This document shows positions 13,004 to 25,579 of a stretch of 64,000 nucleotides of DNA, piece by piece. Position 1 is the stretch's first letter; every line of letters starts with the position of its first letter. Source of the DNA: Siphonodentalium dalli (lineage: Eukaryota; Mollusca; Scaphopoda; Gadilida; Siphonodentaliidae); NCBI GenBank assembly GCA_032622095.1, contig CP136068.1:138079989-138143988 (forward strand), in the 5' to 3' direction. Under the pieces are notes generated by a model. It ran no database searches and was not told where the DNA came from. It saw only the letters and a program-made list of their open reading frames with translations. Made by a program: the position numbers and the translations under genes.

Positions 13004-14455
13004 AGCATTACTAAACCGTTTAGCACAGACCACAGTCCACTTCACTCATCCGATCATCACCAAACTTCATATTTATCTTGATATTGATCTATCAGATGAG
13101 AGCTATCAAATATTTTTTTAATTTCATAGGAAAAATTGGTCGCCAGCGGCCATATTGCATTTACGTTATATTTTATCGCGTCATGTCGATATCTAGTATT
13201 ACTTAGAAATTTCACCTTTCCAGATTCATAATTGCTCCATTGACTGTAACAGATGAAATTATTCCCCTCTTCGGATAGAGTGTCACTGAAACTTTATTTT
13301 GTCAGACTGTCTGTATAATCACTGATTATATATGGCAATAATCTGTAATAAGATGTAGCACTATTTTATTTTATATTTACATGCAGTGCTGTTTTTATAC
13401 ATCAATTCTAATCCCCCTAGATCATCATGTGATCGATCATACATCGCGCGAGGACCTGGTTGAATTAAGGGGGGTTTTATGGATCACTTCTGTCCTCAAG
13501 CTAGATTATACTTATGACATTTAATGGCATGTTGCTAACGTGGAGGGTTAGATATGCTTGAGAAACCACCACTCTTTAATTCACACCAAGTTCTCAGCTG
13601 TCATGTTCGGATATTAGAACCCATAGCCATGATATATGGTTTATTTTGTGTATACTAGTAATATAGTTATTTTCAGTACCTTTATATACCAGTACTGTGT
13701 ATAACAATGCATATAAATTAATCCATGTATACATGTATATTGATTCAACGGATTCAGTGGTTTTGTCCATCAGTCTATCAAATTTGCGGGGAAAACATGG
13801 CCACAAGCAGTACACCCTGCTAAATTTCGAATTTGAATCAATTGGCGCACCCTGCAGCCAGCTTTTATTGGAGAACTTTTTCTTATGTGGATATTTTGGG
13901 TCACCGCTAGTTGTGAGCCATATTTTGTTCTCAAACTGTCCTTGTGAAGACATCACTGCCAGCGGTGATCTTCAATTTTACTATTTGTATGGCTAAATAA
14001 TTTGGTTGATCCTACAGACGACACCCCTTGTCCGATCGTCATCAGATTCCACAATTATCATCTGGATAACCAGGGTGAGAGTAATCTAATTTTCCCGAAT
14101 TTCGTTAAAAAACATTACCACAGGCAGCAATTTGGTATCTTACTCTTTGATCCTCTTTTGCATGACTGAATTGTTTAGCAACTGTACAGACATATCCCTC
14201 ATCTGGTTTTTATATACATGTATATCTCTTCATGCGGATAGCCAGTATTACGTAGGTACTCCAACTTTCTGCATTCCTGTCATCATTTGAAATATAAATA
14301 TTTACCTGATACATGCACCCTTCAAAATTTGTTTCGTCGTATCTATTTTAATGACCCGTATGGTAATATTGATACAGATATATTTGTCAAACATTTCTTT
14401 GTACAATATACAGGTATTTAGTTTGTAACTAAATCTAGAAATATATAATAGTAGC
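13004..14455. other. Non-genic spacer
   Basis: No gene recognised. Two open frames of about 100-120 codons overlap antisense at 13594-13996 and show no motif. Phrases such as ttcactcatccgatcatcac and cttgtccgatcgtcatcaga are typical of old dispersed repeats. Confidence 0.5.
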
Positions 14456-14905
14456 TCGTGGACCCCACTTCGTCCGGGATGTTCCCCTCTGATTTTCGGA
14501 GAAATGCGCGATTTAACCTTGAATTGACTATTTTAAAGGTGAAGGTCATGTCGGGGTCACGATTTGACCTGTCCAAAACACTCCCCGGACAAAAGTCACG
14601 ACAAAAGTACCCGTCGAAATCCGCCCGGCTTTATACCCGATTTGACCTTGAATTGACAATTTTGAATGTCAAGATCAGGTCATGGTCATGATTTGACCCA
14701 CCCGAAACACTCCTGGGACAAAAGTAACAGTAGGTATCAAATTTCGTTGAAATACTTCCGTTTTACCAGATTTGACCTTGAATTGATCTTTTTGAATGTC
14801 AAAGTCAGGTCGGGATCAAGATTTGACCCGTCCAAAATACTCCCTGGAAATAATTACCCCTAGGTATCAAATTTCGTCAAATCTGTCCGGCAGTTTTCCC
14901 GGCCA
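14456..14905. repeat. Degenerate tandem repeat, about 130-bp unit, three copies
   Basis: Three units share ttgaccttgaattga at about 14513, 14643 and 14773, then a tttgaatgtcaag-like phrase, a gatttgacc phrase, an aaaacactcc phrase and aaatttcgt. The array is preceded by cgtggaccccacttcgtccg and followed by a gacaaacagacagacaaatg tract, a common layout at the ends of invertebrate repeats. Confidence 0.8.
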
Positions 14906-15399
14906 TAGCTAACAGACAAACAGACAGACAAATGTCCAAAATATATATTAAACTAGCTGATGTACTCGACTTCGTTCGGGCTAGTTAGGGATTTTTTTTG
15001 TGATCGCCTCCATCTGGACAGTACCCAGTATATACAGCGTCTGGCCAAACTATTGTTCAATTGGTCCAGAAACATGCCTATATCAGCACGTTCGAGAACA
15101 TGGTCCCACGTGAAATTGGACCCGTCCATATTGCTCCCGGGATCGAAGTAGTCCTACACACAAATTTTTAGTCGGATCGGTCAAGGTCCAGAAACATGCC
15201 TATGAGCGAGGTCAAGTTGACACGTTAAATACCAAATTCGAGCAGTGTTAGAGTCTATAACACATACACACATGCATTCACGCATACACACATACATACA
15301 TACATACAGACAAGTGTTTCAAAATGTATAATCGATAGCTACAACAATTCTATGGTAGATAGTTCACGGCCGACCTGATGCATGCATCTTAGTTTTCTT
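14906..15399. other. Repeat-like spacer with second cttcgttcggg motif and cata simple repeat
   Basis: 14951-14990 (ctagctgatgtactcgactt then cgttcggg) resembles the start of the preceding repeat. ccagaaacatgcctat occurs at 15066 and 15189. A cacata/catacata simple repeat occupies about 15260-15310. No gene. Confidence 0.55.
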
Positions 15400-17060
15400 G
15401 TATGTGGATATCGGCGAATAGCAATCTTATCAATGATAGTGCATATCCGCTCGCCATCCGTGACGCAAACGACACCAAATGTGATTTAATTCATGGTATA
15501 TCATTAGAGAAAAACGTGTATGAATTTGGTGGAAATTGGTGCCAAATATATTTGTATCAGCTTTTGCCTCTTTTGACATACTTAAACCAGGCCCATTAGA
15601 CTCGTGGGTGCATGGTATACTGGCGATGATTATATATATGTTTGGTGGTAATCAGCAACTAAACAAATTCTGGGAATAGTTATGACCCCACATCTCTCAC
15701 CCAAACGACAGCAATTTGGCGTCTTTAAATCACACGATGATATTCCTCGTATCATAGGGAAGAATAATATATCAATTTGGTGGAAATCTGGGCTAAAAAT
15801 AGTTTATTAAATCAATTGTTGATGCAACGCTGACTCGAACAACGCCATAGTGCGAAGGTGATTATGTATTCGTTTGGTGGACAAAACTATTTCACCCACC
15901 GTATTTTTTTAATTTTGCCGACCTCCCCCTTTTCTTCCCCTGACACCAACAGCGTCATTTTAGAAAATTTTAACCCGCACCATTATCTTCCTTGTAAAAA
16001 GTTACCTCTCTTAGAACGCCTTGGTGCCATCTCGATTGTACCGCGTGAAGTTATATATATAACGCACACCGACAGACAGAAAGACAGACAGACAGACAGC
16101 ACGATTTGATTTCTTGTATCATTTGAGAAGAACGTGTCTGAATTTGATGGTAATTGGTGATAACAATATTTTGTATCAGTTTTGGTGACCCTCCCGTCCC
16201 TATTTCGGACACAAGCTGCACACACTAAGACTCATTAGAGATGCATATATATGAAATTGGTGAAAATTGGCGAGTATACAAATTCGTATCAAATTAAAGG
16301 TCCCCATATCTCTCACCCATAGGGCATCAATTTGGTGTACCTAAACCACACGATAAGATTCCTCGTATCACGGAGAATAATATGTATCAATTTGGTGGAA
16401 ATCGGCACTAAACATATAGATATAATTTTGTGTGTCCCTCTCATCTCTATACACCACTGACTCGAATGGCCCCACTTGTGACATCCTTAAACCACACGAT
16501 TACACTCCTGATATCATGGAGATCATTGTTTATAAGTTTGGTTTGACTAAACAATTTTTTTTTATCAAATTTGGTGCCAACCCCTCCCCTCCCTATCTCT
16601 CACCCAAACAGCACCACTATGGCGTCTTTAAATCACACGATTATATTCCTCGTATCATGGATAAGAATGTGTATCAATTTGGTGGAAATTGGCGCTAAAA
16701 TAATTGTGCATCAATTTTGGTGCCCCTGTTCCTTTCAATGCAAACCTGACTCGAATGATGTCACATTTGACATATATAAGCCACACCATTAGACTCCTCA
16801 TACCATAGGGATGATTTTGTATAAGCGTGGTGGCCATCGGCGACTAAACCAATTATTATCAAATTTAGTGCCCACCCCCTCCCAATCTCTCATCCAAAAG
16901 ACAACAATTTGGCGTTGTTAAATCGCACAATTAGATTCCTTGTATCACGAAGAAGAATATATATGAATTTGGTGGAAATCGGCGCTAAATTAGTTTGATC
17001 AATTTTGGTCCCATCTCCCCTTCCGTGCATCCCTGACTCGAACGACGCCATATATTGGTT
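15400..17060. repeat. Degenerate satellite-like array, about 110-150-bp unit, some 11 copies
   Basis: tttggtggaaat-like cores recur near 15529, 15641, 15779, 15867, 16145, 16255, 16388, 16530, 16678, 16828 and 16968. Each is accompanied by variants of ctctcacccaaa, gcaatttggcgtc, aaatcacacgatta and cctcgtatca. Divergence is high, so the array is old. Short open frames inside inherit the period and are not genes. Confidence 0.8.
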
Positions 17061-18243
17061 TTGCGAATGACAAACTCATAATTCCGTTAAAATAACAATA
17101 ACAACCAGCACCTAATTTACGAACCGGCGGCCGACTCGGCCGTCTCCGACCACAACCCCCAGTTGGCTGCAGAACGAAACATGTCTATAAAAGTTGATTA
17201 ATGATCTCATGGGTCAGATTTAATTATGTTCTCGTATAAACACGTACTGTTCATCTGCATTGGACAAAAACGTCTTTTTATTGTCATATCTATATGACAA
17301 AACGTTTTTTTTCATTACATGAGTTTAGAAGATATCAATAACTCCAAATACATTTACAGGGCGCCATTATATTCATAAGGACGGAGGAAAGTTTGATATA
17401 TAGGCGCTCAGCGTAGTCTGTCGTGGTTTTTATTACCTTTGGGCTCCTTTTACAACGGCAGATTAGTATCAACGTGACCGACAGATAACGCCCGTCATTT
17501 TAGTATATACAAATGAAAAACGCGAGGGGGTGCAACGAAACATGAAATTTTCAGGATTGGCTTACAGACTAGAATGTTCTGGCCGACTTATACATGTAGA
17601 ACACAATTGACCGCACACAATGGGGTAGCTGTAAATACCTGCTGAGAGTGTGTTGACCACGTCAAACAACCAGTGTGTTTGCCGACATTGAACATTGCGT
17701 GGAAATTGGCTGCTCCTGGCGATTTGGTTCTCTGTCGAGCTGCGAGAGTATTTATGAGGGACGATTCCTATTCTCTATTGAGCCATCGACGGCATAAATC
17801 GTCAAAAACAACAACATTAGAACAGTGTTTCGTGATTTTCATTGCGCTATATATCGTGAAATTATAGTTAATGGCCATCAGTGTGTGTAATAAAAGTTCT
17901 CTAACTAATCTCGATCTCTACAGAAATCGACTTTTTAAATTACCGACTTCGATTCTATGCGGAGGGCTCCGATTCTCATGCTCGGTTATCTGCGAATAAC
18001 CCGATTCTCCGCCTTATATACAGCAGTGCATGCCATCAGCTTGATTTCAACCAATATGACTACATAATTAGTTATAAACCTGACGTGTGGTGAGAGGCGA
18101 TATTGACATAGGTATTCAGGTCCATTGGCACGTCTGGTAGAATGCACCTGGGTCAAAGAGCACTTAGTTATAATTACAAACAAAGTTTTAAAATTTACAC
18201 CAAGCATCTCGCTCTGTATAGCGTCCTACACTGGTCCCTAATA
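17061..18243. other. Non-genic spacer
   Basis: No gene recognised. 17111-17160 is locally GC-rich (cggcggccgactcggccgtc). The 64-codon (17673, +) and 73-codon (17986, -) frames have no domain. Confidence 0.5.
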
Positions 18244-19441
18244 TTTAGGGCGCGTACACATGAAGCTGCGAGAAAATATCTGCAAGAAAATATCAGGTAA
18301 AATTGCACACTGATATTTTCTTGCTGCAAAGATTACGCCCGTGAGAACGCGGCGGTTTAGACGGCGTTGATTGAGCTCAATCAGAACAGTATTAGTCAGA
18401 CTGGTTCAAGTGAATTGCGTCCGGTAAATAACCTATAGTCCATTTTGGCAATTCATAGCTTTTTGAAATTTCCAACTGTTGACATGTATTACCGAAGTCG
18501 GGTGGGATTAGCAACGTTGCTGATCTCATGCATAAAGACGTCTGCATAATGTGGTCACGTTATTTGGAAATTTGGAAATGTTATAATTTCATAGTGCATG
18601 TATATGTGGGGTGACAAATGTTATTATGGTTTTGTGGCAAATCGGATGACCCACCCCCATTGAGACCCCATATGAAGATTTCAGGAGATTGTTGATTGGT
18701 GCATGGGGCTGTGGTGTACATTACGTTACCGAACTTACATGGGTGCATGTGGGGACATGAGACCCCCCGCCAACTTGGAAACAATATTAGTTGGAAATAT
18801 CACACCAACAATGGTTTGAAATTGTTCTTGTAGTCTGATTTTTCAACCATTAATGTATGTGGAATTCGTGGTTTTAGACCAACATTTGCATTTTTCCTAC
18901 TTTGGTCAAATTATTGGTTTGGAATTTGTTCTAGGCCCCTGCCTCCCCGGTGTCCAGTCAAAATTCAAGGTATGTGAGGTACCATATGGGAAATTCAAAG
19001 ACGATGGGAGGTGTGCAAATTCAATTATGTGATATTGGGTCTTTGGCCCGATTCAAGAGGGGGTGCAGTTGGAAATCCATGGACATCCTCCGTCAGCGGA
19101 AACCCTCAAAAGATATATATGTCCCCACACATATCCATATAATAGCTCAGCGATTATGTCAAACAATCCAAAATGGAATTATGAAGTCAATTGTTGAAAC
19201 AGGCGATAATATTGATGGATCATAACTGGAGTGCGTGAACGGTTACCATCGTGTCATTTATAGAGATTGGTTAACGGATACCGATGGCCACCAATCAAGG
19301 TGAACACATATCACCAACTGGCGATAAAATATCAGCGCGCTGCCTTCGTCGGATATTTTCCGGTATTATTTATTTGATTGGTCAAGTAAGTCACATGGGG
19401 CATATGATATTTTCTTGCCCGCCATGTGTACGCGCCCTAAA
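18244..19441. mobile_element. Non-autonomous TIR DNA transposon, 1.2 kb
   Basis: Perfect 19-bp inverted ends: tttagggcgcgtacacatg at 18244-18262 and its reverse complement at 19423-19441. Subterminal gatattttcttgc occurs just inside both ends (about 18311 and 19405). The 91-codon (18950) and 74-codon (19284) frames inside show no transposase domain. Flanking bases (ctaata / gtcact) give no clear target duplication. Confidence 0.85.
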
Positions 19442-20547
19442 GTCACTTGGCGGTTTGCGGCCCAAAATGCACTTAATAATATTCGCTTTTGAATTTCTCC
19501 CGGTATAAAAATAGGTCGATAAATAATAAACTACATTTCTACGAACAGTATATGTCACAAAAGACCCATTGAAGTAATAACAAACACAACTTTGGACACT
19601 TTGGAACAGAAAAGAGTGTTTCATGTTAACATATTCCTGATATGGTAAAAATAAAGAGCGTTTGTTTCACTTATATGCGAAAACTTGAAAGCCGTTTGAA
19701 AATGGCTGTGACCATGTCAAATAATATCCAGAGTCTATGAAGCCGGTATATAAGAAAATAATGTATTTTTCAACCTATCTTTGTTGACAATAAATAGCAT
19801 CGCCATTTATGAGGAATATATAATTAAAACAGTGATGATATTTTTTTTCATGTAAATTGAACCATCAAGACTGTGACAAAACGCTTAAAGGTGCACTGTC
19901 TCTACCAACCCCCCCCCAACAACAACAACAACGATGTTTTAGCCCAATGGTTGTTTGAACACGATTTTGGTGTTACATGTGGCCTATTTTTCTGAATAAA
20001 AACTACTCCGCACATCTATATAGAAGCGAAGTCACCGCGATTAAGACGCAAAGAATCGGAGCCTTAACCGAGAACCGAAACCTTCGCAAGATTTGCCTTA
20101 TAGCTTTTCTAAAAAAAAATGCGAGTTATAGTTGATTTTTTTTTTTAGCTTTTTTTACGAATTTCAAAGAGTATTAGTTTGGGAAGATATGCTGTTGAAA
20201 TGAAGAATTGTCTTCACCATCTGACAAATACCGAGTAATTTCCTAATTAAATGATCTGATTATGGGACAATAGTACAAACCTTCATTTGTGCAGCCACAT
20301 GTGCTACGTCTTTTGGAATGATGCGAGGAGACGCGTAACAGAAAGATTGATTTGAGTATGATGATGTCTTGAAAATGAGCAAAAATGCAAATAGCAAACT
20401 TTATTCGGTAGAGAATGAAACTAAAACTCGCAGAACCGGGCACCGATTCTAATTCCGTCTAAATTCCCTGCATGGCCCGGATAGATTGTCTGGTGTATCC
20501 ATGAGAATTAAAGTACTACTAATCAGTTAATAATTTATTTGGCCGCA
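19442..20547. other. Non-genic spacer
   Basis: No gene recognised. At 19887-19935 an aaaggtgcactgtct phrase followed by poly-C and (aac)n resembles an old MITE end. 20040-20100 and 20420-20450 carry accgattc/gaatcgg phrases. Confidence 0.5.
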
Positions 20548-21012
20548 AAGTCGACCCAACGAAGCAAGATCCACATACACAAAGAACACATGCAGTCCAA
20601 ATACAAACAAGACAAATAATAAGCGACACATGTTAAAACAATACACATGCTACATATGTAAGTGATTTGACAAACTCAAACTAAATAAATACTCACATGG
20701 ACACACACATAAACATAATAAATAAGCAACTGAATGACATGCAACAGTTAATCAATTCATGCAATACTCTGTTCATTGTGCCAATTCTATTTACACCAAC
20801 TTTACTGACTTCAAAGCCGCTGGTACACGATAAGCGCACTGGTATGAATTTACCATTGCTTTCAATTCAAAACTGACTATAATAGCCATCAACAGATTAT
20901 CTCATTTTGTGAATATAAAATCTACCCTTAATTGGGTGGGAGGGCTTGGGAATTTTTTTTACTAGCCCTGTGGGCTCTCAAATCGGAGGACCTTGCTTCG
21001 TTGGAGTCAATT
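20548..21012. mobile_element. Candidate MITE with 25-bp imperfect TIRs
   Basis: aagtcgacccaacgaagcaa (20549) pairs with ttgcttcgttggagtca (to about 21008), about 22 of 25 positions matching. The 465-bp interior has no long open frame. The target duplication is not clear. Confidence 0.55.
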
Positions 21013-21686
21013 TACTGAATGACAATACAATGAATTCGCGCGAAAAAGGTGTGATAGCTCATTAATTAACTGCGCCAATAATTTCCTCGATAGAGCAACC
21101 AATGAGCGAATGAATAGCGCTCTCTTATTGGATATGCAAATGAGGGTTTCTCTATCTGTGATTATATATATATATATATATCTTTATTGCCTCCAGTATT
21201 GAAGATTTAACAAGACATAGTATACATGAATGTAACATAAATACATTTAGCAATCAAGAAGTAATGAAAAGACAGACAAGAGAACAAACTACCGAGGAAA
21301 AGAATACCATTCTAATTGTATGTACACGAACACGAGCTTACATATCACATCAACAGAAAACACACACCCTCTCGACCACACCCGTACGCATATACAATCT
21401 AACACATGGCGCAGACACAAACACAACCGTACATACATACGTTATGATGCACTGTCACAACAGCACACCATAAGCAGGTGCATACAATTACAAAAGGAAC
21501 TCTAGTTGGAGTTGGATTCGCTTAGAAGAATCTCTCTCCCCAAAGAGTCAGCAAACGCAATGCCCTTGCTCGACAATAGCTCCCCTATAAATGTATGCAC
21601 CCATTAAGTGGAATAGACTATATGTAGGATGATGTTGCGACAGTGCAAACGCTAGCGCAAGAAAACATATACACACACGTATACAC

Positions 21687-21690
<4 letters not shown>

Positions 21691-21752
<62 letters not shown>
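21691..21752. repeat. (AC)n microsatellite in LINE 3' UTR
   Basis: About 31 uninterrupted ac units lie between the ORF2 stop and the element's 3' tail. Confidence 0.97.
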
Positions 21753-21753
<1 letters not shown>

Positions 21754-21930
21754 ATCACACCCTCATATACACATACCTATGCATACATATATATATAATG
21801 ATTTATTAATTTAATCATGTTTATTTAATTTGTCGTCTTCGGATTTTATGGACAGGACAGAATGTGGTACATTTAAGTACGACTTATGGTGAACACCCGT
21901 AACGTTCAAACTTCAAAGATCAAAGGTTGT

Positions 21931-24900
21931 TTAACACAAACCGTCATGCGTAGTGGCTGAGAGTTCGACATAGCGCCTCCAAATTAAGTTTGTGTGAAGA
22001 ACAATGAATCTCGTAAACTTTGATGTATCCTCAACTTGCTCAAGAAATGTGAATATATCACGTGGAAGATGTGTGAGATGGAGCAATACGAGGTCGCTGT
22101 TGCTGAGACTCGTGGCCCATACGAATAGCGGTATGCCGAAACGATCAATCATCTGGTACCACATTTCGTTTCTGTGGGAATGCATAAGTGGGCTACTGCA
22201 TGAGATAAGTGCGTGCTCGATAATATCAGAGTGTGACTGACAGCATAATGTGCATGTGTTTTGTTGAGAGAATGCGCTTCCTGCGATGAGCTGACCGACT
22301 GTGATAAATGCAATCTTATGCATAGGGTATTTACGACATGTTCTCCATAAGTGACACATAGTAGGGTTTGGTTGAATTTCTCGAAAACGCGCAAATGAAG
22401 TGTCACAATTTGTTCTCTCTGTCCATTTCTGTACGCATTTGTCGTTAATCGCGGTTTTTGTAATGCGTTTCCATTCGGATTTCAGAGGAAATGAGCAGAA
22501 ATGAGCATACTGATGCATATGCTCGGATAGGTTGTATTCAACAAGGGTGTTGTTAATGTCGCTGATGAAGGAATTTGGGTTTTCCAGTTGTCCCGTGAAG
22601 TACATGTGAAGTCTTGTGACAAAAATTTCCTTGCAAGCTTTGCCAGGAGGCATACGGCATAGGCTTCCAAACAAATTGAGTTTCCTGGCATCAATCAATG
22701 ACTTGATAGGATGGATGCCAAGCATCCCCAAAACGATATCAGTGCGAGCACGTACAGGAAGTCCCTGGATATGCTTGAGGCAGAAGCGATGAATTTTCTC
22801 AAGAGTTGACCAATGGGTTTCTGATAGACCACACAATAGTTCAGATCCGTATAGACCCTTTGGAATAATTATGGATCTGTAAAGAGTTTCGCAACTTTGA
22901 GGGGTGATTCCACCTGCATACATACCAGCATTGCTCAGCATGAAGTAGGTGGATCTTATTTTGTTGACAATACAGTCGATGAACTCACGAGCGAAGTCGC
23001 TTCTATGCAACGTTATGCCAAGATGGGTTATGTGATCAGTTTCGTCTACATACCCGTCACCAAGTTTCCATCTCCTTGGATGCACAGGCAGATTCTTCAC
23101 TTTTTCATTGAATACAATGGTTTTACATTTCTGTGCGTTGTATGTAAACCGCCACAATCGGCTATACATTGTGCAAATATCACAGAGGCGTTGTAGGCCC
23201 ACGTTTGTGAGCGAAAAGAGCGTCATATCATCCGCTTGAGTTGGCGACGCGCAGTTTGTGGAGACAATCCGAAGACCATAGTTCGATGCCTCGAGTTCAT
23301 ATAACAGATCATCTATATACAACATGTATAAAAGAGGGGATAAAATTCCCCCTTGTCGCGTCCCTTGTAGTATTTTGATTTCCCTTGACATTGATTTACC
23401 ATAATTGACGAAGCACGAAAAGCCCGACAACATCTCCCGTAGTATGAACCATATATGTCCACGGAAACCACGATTGTAAAGTTTGATCAATAGGCCGTCT
23501 AACCACACAGTATCAAAGGCTTTACGGACATCTAGGAAACATGCATAAAGCTTACTATTCTGCTCTGATGTGTAATTGATGCATTCGCTAACAACATATG
23601 ATGACATTAAGCAACTTATTTCTTTCTGGAACCCGTTCTGAAGGGGGTGAACTTTAACGAGATATGGTGTATTAATTTCGAAGCGATTGAGCAGAACCTT
23701 TTCCAGGAGCTTATAGAATATGGGTAAGAGTGTAATTGCTCTGTAGCTATCGAACTTGTTCTTTGGTTTGTCTCCACCCTTATGCAAGGAAATCATTAAT
23801 CCCGTCTTGGCCATTTTTGGAACATGTCTGAGTTTCAACATCATAGACAGCATGTATGCTGTGCAGTTGAGCAATGTATCGCCACCATGTACCACATGCT
23901 CATAGCATATGCGGTCGGGACCTGGGGCTTTCCCCTTTTTGGCATTACTAATAGCGTTATTGAGCTCTCTGTGTGATATCTCATAAATGAGAGATTGGTC
24001 TACTTTAGAAGGTGACTTATGTTCAGAAATATCTGCAATCAAAAGTTGTATCTTCTCCAGATGTTCTGAATCGAAAGTGGGCGATTGTAGAGGTGAATAT
24101 AGTTGTTCATAGTAATCTGCCCATGCAGCGGTGATGTCCGACGTATTCCGGATTATTTTGCCATTTACATTGAATAATTTACTATCCGGTTTTGATTTCG
24201 ATCTTTTGTTGTTAAAGAGCTTGAAAAAGAGACCCTGGTCTAACTCAGCTGAATTATCAATTTGTTCATTTTGAGCAGACATGTATTGCCCATTACATTT
24301 GCGAAGTTCGCGGCGAAATTTGCGTTTAGCTTCTTTATAGTTGCCGTAGCTGATATTTACAATACCTCTCGGTCTCCCTTCTTCTAGCCATCTATTTCTA
24401 GTATTGCGCATTTCGCAGTGGAGTGATTCCAAAGAGTCGTTCCAATACGGTTTGGCGAAAGATTTGAAAGACTTTTTTGGTATGTGCTGCGTTGTAGCTT
24501 TGTTTATCGCACGAACAACAGAATCGTAGTACGAATCGAGATCATCGATGTCAGATATGGCAAAGTTCGGAAGACTGTCCTGCACGGCGGTTTGATAAGC
24601 ATTGATTAAGTCTTCCGAGGCAGTGAACTTTTTCCAATTGCATGCTGAAATTTGGTTTTCTGAGCGACCCATTTTATTATTATGTGGGTAATTTATGACC
24701 ATTTTAATTGGCCTATGATTAGAGACATCCAGTGAATCGTCGTCGATGATTTCGATTTTCTGTACTAGGTACGATTCTTCCTCGGGAATGAGGATGTGGT
24801 CTATCATGGTACCTGGTCCACCATCGGTGGGTACGTATGTCGCAGAAGGCCCAATACAAGCGTCAGTATTGTTGACAGACACCAGTGATTTTTGTGAGAT

Positions 24901-25518
24901 AAGTTTGGATAAACTTCTATTTCTGGCATCCGATCTCTGTACACTGCCGTTAAAGTCACCCATTACAATGACGTGCCCTATTTCTGTGTACATATCGATA
25001 AGGTCTTGCACACGATTTATATAGTCTCTATACATTGTGACTGGGTAATTGCTGGAAGGGAGGTACACCTGAAAGATGTATACATACTGTGATTCTGATA
25101 TCTGTATTTGAATGCCACAAATGCGATCGTCGTCGTATTGGATGACTGAAACGGCACTGTCCAAACTAGCATGCCATATAATGGCAACTCCGCCTTTCGG
25201 CCTTCCCGCCCTTCTCATTTGTAACGGTATTCTTTGTGAATAGTCACAAACTATATGGTAGCGATAATTTTGGTGTAATGTGTTGAGAAAATGAGAATTG
25301 TGCTCCCAGAGCCAATGCTCACTCACTCCAATTACACCAACATTTTCCTGTGCGAGAAGGCTCGAGAGGTAGGAACTGCTACCGAAAATCCCAGTAGCGT
25401 TCCATGTGCAAATATTCAACAACATTATGAAAATTATCAATAAGTTGCACAAACAGTGGCAAGCGCTAGATTCACCAGCATAATTACGTAATACGTGTAA
25501 CATGGTTGAGCGATTCAA
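21931..25518 (-). CDS. LINE-1a ORF2: endonuclease-reverse transcriptase
   Basis: 1195 residues. An APE-type endonuclease (about 35-275) is seen as NICTWNATG, GVIGVSEHW, MGDFNGS (186-192), MIDHILIP and SNHRPIK. A non-LTR reverse transcriptase (about 500-830) has KAPGPD, SYRAITLLPIFYKLLEKVL, FLDVRKAFDTVW, QGTRQGGILSP and the catalytic QADD (771-774). A C-terminal knuckle C-x2-C-x9-H-x4-C lies at 1089-1107. By family knowledge it nicks target DNA and primes reverse transcription on the 3'-OH. Start: the Met at residue 32 (MLLNICTWNATG) aligns better with the LINE-1b start than the first Met, so the first about 30 residues may be untranslated. No stop or frameshift; all catalytic motifs are present. 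It lies 61 bp downstream of ORF1. Confidence 0.95.
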   Translation of the reverse strand: MNRSTMLHVLRNYAGESSACHCLCNLLIIFIMLLNICTWNATGIFGSSSYLSSLLAQENVGVIGVSEHWLWEHNSHFLNTLHQNYRYHIVCDYSQRIPLQMRRAGRPKGGVAIIWHASLDSAVSVIQYDDDRICGIQIQISESQYVYIFQVYLPSSNYPVTMYRDYINRVQDLIDMYTEIGHVIVMGDFNGSVQRSDARNRSLSKLISQKSLVSVNNTDACIGPSATYVPTDGGPGTMIDHILIPEEESYLVQKIEIIDDDSLDVSNHRPIKMVINYPHNNKMGRSENQISACNWKKFTASEDLINAYQTAVQDSLPNFAISDIDDLDSYYDSVVRAINKATTQHIPKKSFKSFAKPYWNDSLESLHCEMRNTRNRWLEEGRPRGIVNISYGNYKEAKRKFRRELRKCNGQYMSAQNEQIDNSAELDQGLFFKLFNNKRSKSKPDSKLFNVNGKIIRNTSDITAAWADYYEQLYSPLQSPTFDSEHLEKIQLLIADISEHKSPSKVDQSLIYEISHRELNNAISNAKKGKAPGPDRICYEHVVHGGDTLLNCTAYMLSMMLKLRHVPKMAKTGLMISLHKGGDKPKNKFDSYRAITLLPIFYKLLEKVLLNRFEINTPYLVKVHPLQNGFQKEISCLMSSYVVSECINYTSEQNSKLYACFLDVRKAFDTVWLDGLLIKLYNRGFRGHIWFILREMLSGFSCFVNYGKSMSREIKILQGTRQGGILSPLLYMLYIDDLLYELEASNYGLRIVSTNCASPTQADDMTLFSLTNVGLQRLCDICTMYSRLWRFTYNAQKCKTIVFNEKVKNLPVHPRRWKLGDGYVDETDHITHLGITLHRSDFAREFIDCIVNKIRSTYFMLSNAGMYAGGITPQSCETLYRSIIIPKGLYGSELLCGLSETHWSTLEKIHRFCLKHIQGLPVRARTDIVLGMLGIHPIKSLIDARKLNLFGSLCRMPPGKACKEIFVTRLHMYFTGQLENPNSFISDINNTLVEYNLSEHMHQYAHFCSFPLKSEWKRITKTAINDKCVQKWTERTNCDTSFARFREIQPNPTMCHLWRTCRKYPMHKIAFITVGQLIAGSAFSQQNTCTLCCQSHSDIIEHALISCSSPLMHSHRNEMWYQMIDRFGIPLFVWATSLSNSDLVLLHLTHLPRDIFTFLEQVEDTSKFTRFIVLHTNLIWRRYVELSATTHDGLC

Positions 25519-25579
25519 GGTTCAAATGCATATGCAGGCACAAGATTTGGTATTTGATTTGTTGCTATGCGAGTTGATT

